Positions 46,566 through 54,486 of a stretch of DNA of 64,000 nt are shown here, piece after piece. The DNA is from Beijerinckiaceae bacterium. Its GTDB lineage: Bacteria > Pseudomonadota > Alphaproteobacteria > Rhizobiales > Beijerinckiaceae. Below the pieces are notes generated by a model. That model did not search any database. It was not told where the DNA came from and worked only from the letters and a program-made list of their open reading frames with translations. Both the position numbers and the translations under genes were made by a program. The stretch spans positions 496,001-560,000 of the forward strand of contig CANGBX010000001.1 of NCBI GenBank assembly GCA_947452455.1, in the 5' to 3' direction. Within the stretch, counting starts at the first letter, position 1. Each line of letters begins with the position of its first letter.

Positions 46566-47786
46566 CTAGCGGCGCGTGAGCCACATGGCGAGCACATGGC
46601 GCTCGTCTTTGGTGATCTCGGTGATGTTGTTGGGCGGCATGGCATTGGTCATCACGGCCTGTTCCATGATGAGCGGTGCATTGCGCGCAATCTGCTCAGG
46701 ACTGTCGAGCAAAATGCCTTTGGGTGCACTGGCGAGGCCAGCCCAGACGGGTTCTGCCGCATGACACATGGAGCAGCGCGAGGTGATGACGTCGTTCACA
46801 TCAGCGGGTACATGGGCGCTGGCCACAGCCACAGCCACAGGCGTTTCAACTGCCGCAAGGCCCAAACGAGCGCGTCCAATCGGATTGGACACCATGCTGA
46901 CGAAAGCAGCCGCGATGAGGGCGATGGCGGCTACCACCCATGTCCACCACTTATTGCCCTTGCCCGCATGGCGCTGGTTGTAGAAGTAGCGAACAATCGC
47001 GCCCGCCACGAGCACGAAGCCGACAATCACCCAAGCATAAGGCGAGGTGAAGGTGAGTGGATAATGGCCCGAGATCATCAGGAAGATGACCGGCAGGGTC
47101 AGATAATTATTATGCGTGGAACGCGTCTTGGCTTGCTTGCCGTAATTGGGATTGGGCTCGCGTCCCGCGATCAAATCGGCGACCACCTTCTTCGTGTTCG
47201 GGATGATGTTCATGGCGACGTTGCCGGTCATGATTGTTGCCATCAGTGCGCCTGTGTGAATGAGCGCACCGCGACCGGAAAACATCATCTGGAAGAAATA
47301 GGCCATGGCCATGATGAAGGCGAAGCCTACGGTCGCCAGCAGCACAGGGCTGTCTGCGAGTTTCGAGCTGACGAGAAAATTATAAACCACCCAGCCCAGC
47401 ATAAGCCCGCCAACGCCAATGCCTGCGGCCTGCCAAGGTGTCAGCACACGAATGGCGGGATCGATCAGATAAAGATCGGATGAGAGATAATAGACCCAGA
47501 TGAGCAGGAAGAAGCCGGAGATCCATGTCGAGTAGGATTCCCACTTGTGCCACATCAGCTCGTCTGGAAGTTTTTCAGGTGCGACCAAATATTTGCGCAC
47601 CTGATAAAAGCCACCGCCATGCACTTCCCAAGCTTCGCCGCCTTTGCCTGCGGGAATTTCGGGAATGGCGCGGATCGCGGCATCCAGATGCATGAAATAG
47701 AAGGACGAACCGATCCAGGCGATGCCGGTGATGATGTGCGTCCAGCGCAGGATCAGCCCGCCCCATTCCGCCAGTATCGGATCCAT
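46566..47786 (-). CDS. puuD: Membrane urate hydroxylase PuuD with cytochrome c domain
   Basis: PuuD oxidises urate to 5-hydroxyisourate at the membrane, passing electrons to a c-type heme instead of O2 directly as in uricase. The 406-residue protein has about eight helices in the DUF989 domain (1-300, with WTHIITGIAWIGSSFYFMHLD and WISGFFLLIWVYYL) and a C-terminal cytochrome c domain with the heme motif Cys338-x-x-Cys341-His342. It heads the operon puuD-allA-allE and is divergent from a LysR gene. No soluble uricase or FAD-type HpxO is in the window. Confidence 0.95.
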   Translation of the reverse strand: MDPILAEWGGLILRWTHIITGIAWIGSSFYFMHLDAAIRAIPEIPAGKGGEAWEVHGGGFYQVRKYLVAPEKLPDELMWHKWESYSTWISGFFLLIWVYYLSSDLYLIDPAIRVLTPWQAAGIGVGGLMLGWVVYNFLVSSKLADSPVLLATVGFAFIMAMAYFFQMMFSGRGALIHTGALMATIMTGNVAMNIIPNTKKVVADLIAGREPNPNYGKQAKTRSTHNNYLTLPVIFLMISGHYPLTFTSPYAWVIVGFVLVAGAIVRYFYNQRHAGKGNKWWTWVVAAIALIAAAFVSMVSNPIGRARLGLAAVETPVAVAVASAHVPADVNDVITSRCSMCHAAEPVWAGLASAPKGILLDSPEQIARNAPLIMEQAVMTNAMPPNNITEITKDERHVLAMWLTRR

Positions 47787-47867
47787 GAATAGTCCCCCGG
47801 TTTCAGCTCAGTCTTTGCCCAGCATAAGAGGCTGTCTGATTTTACAAAACAAGCCTTGGAGTTTAAT

Positions 47868-47879
47868 GATTTTCAAATC
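47868..47879. promoter_or_regulatory. Candidate LysR site in the puuD/LysR divergent region
   Basis: GATTT-TC-AAATC is a perfect 12-base inverted repeat 17 bases before the LysR gene start and 82 from puuD, where LysR proteins usually bind. The TTTCAA core also occurs before uraH at 48859. Confidence 0.35.
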
Positions 47880-47895
47880 TGATACGTAAATCCTC

Positions 47896-48813
47896 ATGGC
47901 CAGTCTCGATAATATCCATGTTTTCACCCGCTGCGTGGCTCTGGGCTCCTTTTCCAGCGCCGGGCGGAGCCTTGGCCTGTCGGCGGCTGTGGTCAGCCAC
48001 CGCATCAAAATGCTGGAGCAGCATCTGGGCTGCCGGCTCTTTCACCGCACCACCCGCCAGATGCGCCTCACCGAGCAGGGGGCGATTTTCCATGAACATT
48101 GCCTCGAGATTCTTGAAGCCATCGAGCGCGCGGAGCTGAGCGTGGAAGAGGCGAGCCGCTCGCCACGCGGCTCCCTCAAAATCACAGCACCCCTGGGTCT
48201 CGGGCGGCGGGTGGTCACGCCGATGGTGGCGAAGTTCCGCATCGAATTCCCGCAGATCAATGTGCGCTTCCGGCTGTCCGATTATCTGATCGACCTGCTG
48301 ACGGAATCGGTCGATGTGGCTTTGCGCATGGCGACCATGCAGGACTCCTCCCTCACCATGCGCAAGATTGCCAATGTCGACCGCATGCTGGTGGCCTCGC
48401 CCGATTATCTGGCGCGCCGCGGGCGGCCTCAAAAGCCGGAAGATCTGTTCGAGCATGAATGTCTGTTGCTGCGTTTTCCGGGCAGTGAGCAGGTGCGCTG
48501 GACGCTGATTGATGCGGGCGAATTGCGCCATCTTCCCGTTTATGGCGCGGCCGACGCCGATGATGGCGATGTTCTGACCGATTGGGCTGTGCAGGGCATG
48601 GGCATTGCGCTGAAACCCGCTTTCGAGATTGCCGAACATCTCAAAAGCGGGGCGCTGGAGCCTATCTTGCCTGCTTTTCCCCCACCGCAGGTGACACTTG
48701 GCCTGCTACACCCCTATCCGCGCGCCATGCCCGCCAAAGTGCGCGCCTTTGCCGATATGCTGGTGCCCGACGTGCGCGCCTATCTCGCGCGACAGGCGGC
48801 CATTCGCGTGTAA
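47896..48813 (+). CDS. LysR-family regulator of the urate-degradation genes
   Basis: The 305-residue protein has an N-terminal winged helix-turn-helix (about 1-60, FSSAGRSLGLSAAVVSHRIKMLEQHLGCRLFHRTTRQ) and a LysR effector domain (about 88-300). It lies between puuD and uraH: divergent from the first and same-strand with the second, so it probably controls both, with a purine such as urate as inducer. Similar LysR genes accompany uric acid pathways elsewhere, but the ligand here is an inference. Confidence 0.88.
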   Translation: MASLDNIHVFTRCVALGSFSSAGRSLGLSAAVVSHRIKMLEQHLGCRLFHRTTRQMRLTEQGAIFHEHCLEILEAIERAELSVEEASRSPRGSLKITAPLGLGRRVVTPMVAKFRIEFPQINVRFRLSDYLIDLLTESVDVALRMATMQDSSLTMRKIANVDRMLVASPDYLARRGRPQKPEDLFEHECLLLRFPGSEQVRWTLIDAGELRHLPVYGAADADDGDVLTDWAVQGMGIALKPAFEIAEHLKSGALEPILPAFPPPQVTLGLLHPYPRAMPAKVRAFADMLVPDVRAYLARQAAIRV

Positions 48814-48858
48814 GACCAATGGCCGGGGGACGAATTGCCTCGAAAACGGGCTGATAAG

Positions 48859-48877
48859 TTTCAATTCTTTTTTGAAA
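48859..48877. promoter_or_regulatory. Inverted repeat upstream of uraH
   Basis: TTTCAA-N7-TTGAAA lies 48 bases before the uraH start in the 111-base gap after the LysR gene. Its half-site TTTCAA resembles the repeat at 47868, so both may be bound by the LysR protein. Confidence 0.35.
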
Positions 48878-48924
48878 ATGCGTTGATTACCAAAGACTAT
48901 CATTGGCGAAAGGGAGAGATTCCA

Positions 48925-49278
48925 ATGGGCCGCCTTTCGACACATGTGCTCGACATCAAACGGGGCAAACCGGCCGCGGGCGTACGAGCAGACCTTATGC
49001 GCATTGGCAAGGATGGATCATCCGCGCTGGTGAAGAGTGTCACGACCAATGCAGATGGGCGCACCGATGCGCCGCTGTTGATTGGCGATGATTACGCGAC
49101 CGGCACTTATGAATTGCGTTTCCATGTCGCGGATTATTTCCGTGCGGCGGGAGATGCCGATGCGGAATTGTTTCTCGACATTGTGCCGTTGCGTTTCGTC
49201 ATCCGCGAGGCGGATGGACATTACCATGTGCCGCTTCTGGTTTCGCCTTGGGCCTATTCCACCTATCGGGGTTCGTGA
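48925..49278 (+). CDS. uraH: 5-hydroxyisourate hydrolase (transthyretin-like)
   Basis: UraH hydrolyses 5-hydroxyisourate, the PuuD product, to OHCU. The 117-residue protein has the family N-terminus [17 protein letters not shown] (catalytic His7), GRTDAPLL with Arg, and the C-terminal [17 protein letters not shown] containing the diagnostic YRGS tetrapeptide. It lacks a signal peptide and forms a tetramer in relatives. It overlaps uraD by one base. Confidence 0.96.
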   Translation: MGRLSTHVLDIKRGKPAAGVRADLMRIGKDGSSALVKSVTTNADGRTDAPLLIGDDYATGTYELRFHVADYFRAAGDADAELFLDIVPLRFVIREADGHYHVPLLVSPWAYSTYRGS

Positions 49279-49784
49279 TGCAGCCCTCACGCATGGGTGA
49301 AGCTGAATTCGTCGCTGCCTTCGGCGATATTTTTGAACATACGCCGCAAGTGGCGCAGCGCGCGCATCAGCGTGGTTTCAGCGCGCAGCAAGACACAGCT
49401 GATGGCATTCATGCAGCACTTGTTGCGGTGATGCGTGAGATGAGCCGCGCTGAAAAGCTGGCGCTCATCAATGCCCATCCCGATCTTGCTGGGCGTTTGG
49501 CGCTGGCCAAAGAGCTGACGCAAGATTCCACCAAAGAGCAGGGCTCGGCGGGCCTCGACAAGCTCACGCCCGATGAACTGGCAAAATTCACAACTCTGAA
49601 CGATGCCTATAAGGCGCGTTTCGGCTTTCCATTCATCTTGGCGGTCAAGGGCGCAACGAAAGAGGCCATTCTGGCAGCCTTCGAGCGGCGCATTGCGCAT
49701 GATGCCGATACAGAATTCGCCGAAGCACTGACGCAAATCGAACGAATTGCGCTTCTGCGTTTGAAAGATCGTCTGCCAGCCTGA
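49278..49784 (+). CDS. uraD: OHCU decarboxylase
   Basis: UraD converts OHCU to (S)-allantoin, completing stereospecific urate oxidation. The 168-residue all-helical protein has the catalytic His67 in INAHPDLAGR and the conserved SAGLDKLTPDELAKFTTLNDAYKARFGFPFI. The ATG at 49278 shares a base with the uraH stop; the longer frame reads into uraH. Next gene is the purine permease, 60 bases on. Confidence 0.95.
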   Translation: MQPSRMGEAEFVAAFGDIFEHTPQVAQRAHQRGFSAQQDTADGIHAALVAVMREMSRAEKLALINAHPDLAGRLALAKELTQDSTKEQGSAGLDKLTPDELAKFTTLNDAYKARFGFPFILAVKGATKEAILAAFERRIAHDADTEFAEALTQIERIALLRLKDRLPA

Positions 49785-49844
49785 GGGGGGCTGGACGATG
49801 AAAAAAGGGCTGCTTCGGCAGCTGACATAACAAGGGGGGATTCC

Positions 49845-51263
49845 ATGTCTAACCCGCATGCCGTCGATGAAATTCTACCAGCGCCACGTTTGGCGGCGCT
49901 TGGTATTCAGCACGTTCTTGTCATGTATGCCGGCGCAGTTGCCGTGCCGCTCATCATTTCTGGCGCGCTGGGCCTGCCGCCTGAACAGCGCACACTTCTG
50001 ATCAATGCCGATCTCTTTGCTTGCGGTCTGGCGACACTTGTCCAGGCTTTTGGTTTTGGTGGCGTTGGTATTCGTCTGCCCGTCATGATGGGTGTGACCT
50101 TCGCCTCTGTCGCGCCCATGCTCGCCATGGTTGGCGCCGGCAAAGCTGCGGGCATGACGCCCAATGCGATCTTGCTGCAAATTTATGGTTCGGTGATTGC
50201 CGCCGGTATTTTCGGCGTGCTTGTCTCGCCTTTGATCGGTCGTTTGCTACGCTTCTTCCCGCCGGTTGTCACCGGAACGATCATCACGGTGATCGGCATT
50301 ACCTTGATGCGCATTGGTATCGGCTGGTTTGGCGGTGGCTTTGCTACTGTTAAGAAGCCGCTCGATGGTGTGATGGGTGATTTCCCCAATCCCGCTTTCG
50401 GCGCGCTCGACAATATGGGCATTGCGCTCGCCGTGCTCGTCGCCATTCTGCTGATTTCAAGATTTGCCAAAGGCTTCTTTGCCAATATTGCCGTTCTGCT
50501 TGGCATTATCTTTGGCGGCGTGATTGCTGTGGCTGTTGGCAAGATGAGCTTTACTTCGGTCGCCAATGTGCCGTGGTTTGATCTTGTTTATCCGCTGCAA
50601 TTCGGCATGCCGACTTTCGACTTCTGGTCGATTGTGACCATGTCGATTGTCATGATTGTCGTTATGGTGGAATCCACCGGCATGTTCCTGGCGCTTGGCG
50701 AAATGACCGGCAAAAAGGTGAGCTCGGAAGATCTGACACGCGGTCTTCGTGCTGACGGTGTTGGCACCATCCTCGGCGGCATTTTCAACACTTTCCCTTA
50801 TACGTCCTTCTCGCAGAATGTGGGCCTTGTCGGTGTGACGGGCGTGCGTTCGCGCTGGGTGGCGATTGCGGGCGGTGTGATCTTGCTCGTGCTGGGCCTC
50901 ATTCCCAAGCTGGCGGCAGTCTTCGCAGCGATCCCGGTCTTTGTGCTGGGTGGTGCGGGCATTGTCATGTTCGGCATGGTGGCTGCAACCGGTATCCGCA
51001 TTCTCTCGAATGTCGATTACAACACCAACCGCAACAATCTCATGATTGTGGCAGTGGGCATTGGTGTTGGCATGCTGACGCTCATCGCACCGAATATTTT
51101 CGAAAAGCTGCCGAAAGAACTGAAGCCGATCCTGGATTCAGGCATTCTGCTCACGACCATTGTCGCCGTGATCTTGAACGCTTTCTTCAATGGTTCGGGT
51201 TCAGCGGAATCTGGCGAAAAGGGTGCGTCTTCCGCAGCCATGAGCTCGGGCGGCATGCACTAA
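49845..51263 (+). CDS. NCS2-family purine/urate permease
   Basis: The 472-residue protein has about 12-14 hydrophobic helices and the NCS2 layout: an N-terminal LAALGIQHVLVMYAGAVAVPLI, VVMVESTGMFLALGEM, and FSQNVGLVGVTGVRSRW, where QN and the adjacent residues bind nucleobases. In bacteria such proteins import xanthine or uric acid with protons; the position after uraH and uraD favours uric acid. It ends just before a strong terminator. Confidence 0.93.
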   Translation: MSNPHAVDEILPAPRLAALGIQHVLVMYAGAVAVPLIISGALGLPPEQRTLLINADLFACGLATLVQAFGFGGVGIRLPVMMGVTFASVAPMLAMVGAGKAAGMTPNAILLQIYGSVIAAGIFGVLVSPLIGRLLRFFPPVVTGTIITVIGITLMRIGIGWFGGGFATVKKPLDGVMGDFPNPAFGALDNMGIALAVLVAILLISRFAKGFFANIAVLLGIIFGGVIAVAVGKMSFTSVANVPWFDLVYPLQFGMPTFDFWSIVTMSIVMIVVMVESTGMFLALGEMTGKKVSSEDLTRGLRADGVGTILGGIFNTFPYTSFSQNVGLVGVTGVRSRWVAIAGGVILLVLGLIPKLAAVFAAIPVFVLGGAGIVMFGMVAATGIRILSNVDYNTNRNNLMIVAVGIGVGMLTLIAPNIFEKLPKELKPILDSGILLTTIVAVILNAFFNGSGSAESGEKGASSAAMSSGGMH

Positions 51264-51289
51264 GCCGTGTCGCTTCGCAATCAACAGAA

Positions 51290-51315
51290 GGCCCGCCTTT
51301 AGGCGGGCCTTTTTC
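51290..51315. terminator. Terminator shared by the purine permease and RND operons
   Basis: The 8-bp stem GGCCCGCC/GGCGGGCC with a TTTA loop is followed by TTTTTC on the plus strand. The minus-strand peptide gene ends 2 bases away and may use the same hairpin, though its T run on that strand is weaker. Confidence 0.85.
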
Positions 51316-51316
51316 T

Positions 51317-51445
51317 TTAGCGGTTGAGCATCGCCCGCCACAGCATGAGCGAGAGACCCGCCAAGATGACGGCAATGACATAGGACTCGGCCAGAAAGGC
51401 AAAGAAGGCGCAGATGGGTGCGAGAATGGTGAAGACCGTCATCAT
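51317..51445 (-). CDS. 42-residue hydrophobic peptide, fifth gene of the RND operon
   Basis: A 43-codon frame (MMTVFTILAPICAFF...) follows the second RND permease with the same ATGA overlap that joins all four upstream genes. Its product is almost wholly hydrophobic, with room for one or two membrane helices and a basic end RAMLNR. It is too short for standard gene callers. I recognise no family; in function it may resemble small membrane proteins that bind AcrB-type pumps (such as AcrZ), but this is an analogy. Confidence 0.5.
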   Translation of the reverse strand: MMTVFTILAPICAFFAFLAESYVIAVILAGLSLMLWRAMLNR

Positions 51446-54400
51446 GCCGCTTTGCTCCGCCGCAGACGCTCCATCGCGACATAGATGACAGGCGTTGTGT
51501 AGATCGTGATCAATTGCGAGAGCGCGAGCCCCGCGACAATGGTAATGCCGAGCGGGCGGCGCATTTCAGCGCCCGGACCTTCGGCGAAAAGCAAGGGCAG
51601 CGCGCCACACATGGCTGCCAATGTCGTCATGAGAATGGGCCGAAAGCGCGCCAAGCAAGCCTCATGCATGGCGCTTGCCGCATCGAGCCCGCGCTCGCGC
51701 TGCGCAGCCAGAGCAAAATCGACGAGCATGATGCCGTTCTTCTTCACGATGCCGATCAGCAAGATCATGCCGATAAAAGCAATCAGCGATAATTCTGTGC
51801 CGGTGATGGCGAGTGCGAGCAAAGCGCCGAGACCTGCTGAAGGCAGCGTGGAGAGAATGGTCAGCGGATGGCGCAAATTCTCGTAGAGAATCCCCAAGAT
51901 CAGATAGACGCAGACGAGTGCAGCCAGAATGAGAAAGGCCTGACTGCCGCCGCTCTCTTCGGCAAATTTGGCATCGCCCGAAAAATCTGTGCGAATGGAA
52001 TCTGGCGGGTGAAGTCCCAAGACCGCTTCTTGCACAGCGCGGTTGGCGCGCTCCACAGGCACGCCTGTTGCCTGCGCATAACTGATGGTTGCTGAAGCAA
52101 ACAGGCCCGTGTGATTGACAGCGACAGGCGAAAGACGGCGCTCCATTTGCGCCATGGCTGACAGGGGCACTTGCCGCCCGCCCGATGCGGGCACATAGAG
52201 GTTCAAGACATCATTGGGATCATCTTGTCGGTCGCTGGCGACATCCAGCACGATTTTATATTGATTGCGTTCGCCATAGACGGTCGAGATTTGCCGCTGG
52301 CTATAGCTGTTGGAAAGCGCATTGTTGATATCTGTCATAGAGGCGCCGATGCGCGCCGCTGCCGTTCGATCAATCAACACGCGCGCTTCAAGGCCGGCTT
52401 TGTCGCGGTCGCTCGAGACATCGACAATCTCCGGCAAGCTACGCAAGCGCACAAGTGCCTTTTGCGTCCATTCATCAATCTCTTCGGAAGAGGAGCCCCA
52501 GAGTGTGAATTGCAAAGAGGAGCGGCTCGGCCGTCCACCTACACGCACATCACTCACCGCCCAGAGATAGGTGCGGATGCCGGGTATGAGCGTTAATTGT
52601 AGCCGCAATCGGTCAATCACCTGCTGCGTTGTTTCTTTGCGCTCACCCGGTGGCTTGAGGCTGATAAACATGCGCCCCGTATTAGTAGTGAAGCCGGATC
52701 CCACGAAAGAGGCCGTCGAGGCGACAGAGCGATCAGCTTCAATGATGGCGCCCGCTTTTTTCTGCAACTCGCTCATGGTCGGGAAAGAGACATCACTGGC
52801 GGCTTCAGTCCAGGCAAAGACCAGACCCAGATCATCTTGCGGGATCGCGCCTTTGGGAAGCGTGCGGAAGAGATGAATGGTCAGGCCTGTCGTCACCAAG
52901 ACAAGAATGATGGAAAGCGCCGGGCGCGCCAAAGCGGGCATGAGCGTGCGCGCATAAAGATTTTTCAGCGCATCCAGCCAAGCATCAAAGCGGTTGGGTT
53001 GGGGCTCTTCCCCCTTTTGTCGCGCGCAAATGGTGGGTGTGACGATCAGCGAGACAAGGGTCGAGAAACCGATGGCAAAAACCATGGTGAGGGAGAATTC
53101 ACGAAACACACGCCCGATGACACCGGGCATGAAGAGAAGCGGAATGAAGGCCGCCACCAGCGAAATACTGATAGCCAGAATGGTAAAGCCGATTTGTCGC
53201 GCACCTTCGAGGGCTGCTTGTAAAGTGCTCAAACCCATCTCGCGATTGCGATGGATATTTTCGATCATGACAATGGCATCATCGACGACAAAGCCGACTG
53301 AAATGATGATCGCCATGAGCGACAGAGTATCGATGGTGAAGCCTGCCAGCCACATCATGGCAAAAGTGCCTGCCAGCGACAGCGGAATGGTGATTCCTGC
53401 CGCCAGCGTGGAGGTGGCGCGACGCAAAAAGAGAAAGACCACACCCATGACAAGGCTGATCGAAATCAGAAGCGTCTTTTGCAAGTCGGAAATGGAAGCC
53501 CGAATGGTTACTGTGCGATCACTCATGATGGAGAAATCAACGCCCGCCGGAATCCATTGGCGCAATTGCGGCAGGATGGCTTTCACGCCATCCACAGTCT
53601 CAATCACATTGGCGTCCGGCTGTTTGGTGACTTGAATGAGGACGGCGGGCTTTCCATCATGCCAGCCTGCAGAACGCGAATTGCGTGTGGCGCGCTCAAT
53701 ATTTGCAACATCACCCAAGCGCACCAAAGCCCCGCCGCGTGTGCGCAAGACGACATCGGCATAATCTTGCGGCTCGGTGAGTTGTCCGTTGGTGGAAAGT
53801 GTCAGGAATGTCTCGTCGCCATCAATGCCGCCGTTGGGTGAGGCCGTATTGGCATTATTGACGGCGGTGCGGACTTCTTCGAGCGCGAGATTCATCGCAG
53901 CCAAGCGCGCCGGATCAAGACGCACGCGAATGGCTGGCTGTTCGGAGCCGCTGACCTGCACTTCCGCCACACCATCAACCTGCGACATGCGCTGTGCGAT
54001 GAATGTGTCTGCCAGATCATAAAGCGCATCGGTCGCCAGCGTCGTCGATGTCAGCGCGATGATCAGCACAGGCTGGCTGTTGGGATTGGCTTTGCGCAGC
54101 CTCGGGCTTGAGGGCATGTCACCCGGCAAATCGGGAATGGCGGCATTGATGGCGGCTTGCACATCGCGTGCGGCCATATCGATCTTGCGCGAGAGATCGA
54201 ACTGGATGGTGACCGCACTTGTGCCGAGCGTCGAAGACGAGGTCATCTCTGTTATACCCGCGACATTGCTCAGCGCACGCTCAAGAGGTGCGGCAACCGT
54301 TGCTGCCATGGTCGATGGGTCGGCGCCGGGGCGTGAGGCCAACACGCGGATGGTGGGAAATTCGACATTGGGCAGGCTTGCCACCGGCAAAGCAAACCAA

Positions 54401-54486
54401 GCGGCAAGGCCAGCAATCAACAGCCCAGCACAGATCAGCACCGTGCCGATGGGGCGAAAAATGAAGCGCTGCGAAAGAGCGCTCAT
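51442..54486 (-). CDS. RND efflux permease, second of two
   Basis: This 1014-residue inner-membrane pump of the AcrB/MdtC class has 12 helices with large periplasmic loops. The proton-relay Asp pair is in GFVVDDAIVMIENIHR (about 400) and the partner Lys in LLIGIVKKNGIMLVDFAL (about 915). ATGA overlaps join it to the other permease and the small peptide. Two different permeases in one operon suggest a mixed trimer as for MdtBC. Likely substrates are bile-salt-like, siderophore-like or drug molecules; none is shown. Confidence 0.93.
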   Translation of the reverse strand: MSALSQRFIFRPIGTVLICAGLLIAGLAAWFALPVASLPNVEFPTIRVLASRPGADPSTMAATVAAPLERALSNVAGITEMTSSSTLGTSAVTIQFDLSRKIDMAARDVQAAINAAIPDLPGDMPSSPRLRKANPNSQPVLIIALTSTTLATDALYDLADTFIAQRMSQVDGVAEVQVSGSEQPAIRVRLDPARLAAMNLALEEVRTAVNNANTASPNGGIDGDETFLTLSTNGQLTEPQDYADVVLRTRGGALVRLGDVANIERATRNSRSAGWHDGKPAVLIQVTKQPDANVIETVDGVKAILPQLRQWIPAGVDFSIMSDRTVTIRASISDLQKTLLISISLVMGVVFLFLRRATSTLAAGITIPLSLAGTFAMMWLAGFTIDTLSLMAIIISVGFVVDDAIVMIENIHRNREMGLSTLQAALEGARQIGFTILAISISLVAAFIPLLFMPGVIGRVFREFSLTMVFAIGFSTLVSLIVTPTICARQKGEEPQPNRFDAWLDALKNLYARTLMPALARPALSIILVLVTTGLTIHLFRTLPKGAIPQDDLGLVFAWTEAASDVSFPTMSELQKKAGAIIEADRSVASTASFVGSGFTTNTGRMFISLKPPGERKETTQQVIDRLRLQLTLIPGIRTYLWAVSDVRVGGRPSRSSLQFTLWGSSSEEIDEWTQKALVRLRSLPEIVDVSSDRDKAGLEARVLIDRTAAARIGASMTDINNALSNSYSQRQISTVYGERNQYKIVLDVASDRQDDPNDVLNLYVPASGGRQVPLSAMAQMERRLSPVAVNHTGLFASATISYAQATGVPVERANRAVQEAVLGLHPPDSIRTDFSGDAKFAEESGGSQAFLILAALVCVYLILGILYENLRHPLTILSTLPSAGLGALLALAITGTELSLIAFIGMILLIGIVKKNGIMLVDFALAAQRERGLDAASAMHEACLARFRPILMTTLAAMCGALPLLFAEGPGAEMRRPLGITIVAGLALSQLITIYTTPVIYVAMERLRRSKAA

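Noticed and set aside
46056-47483. A 475-codon open frame antisense to allA and puuD
   Set aside because: It crosses two well-supported genes and shows no recognisable domain.
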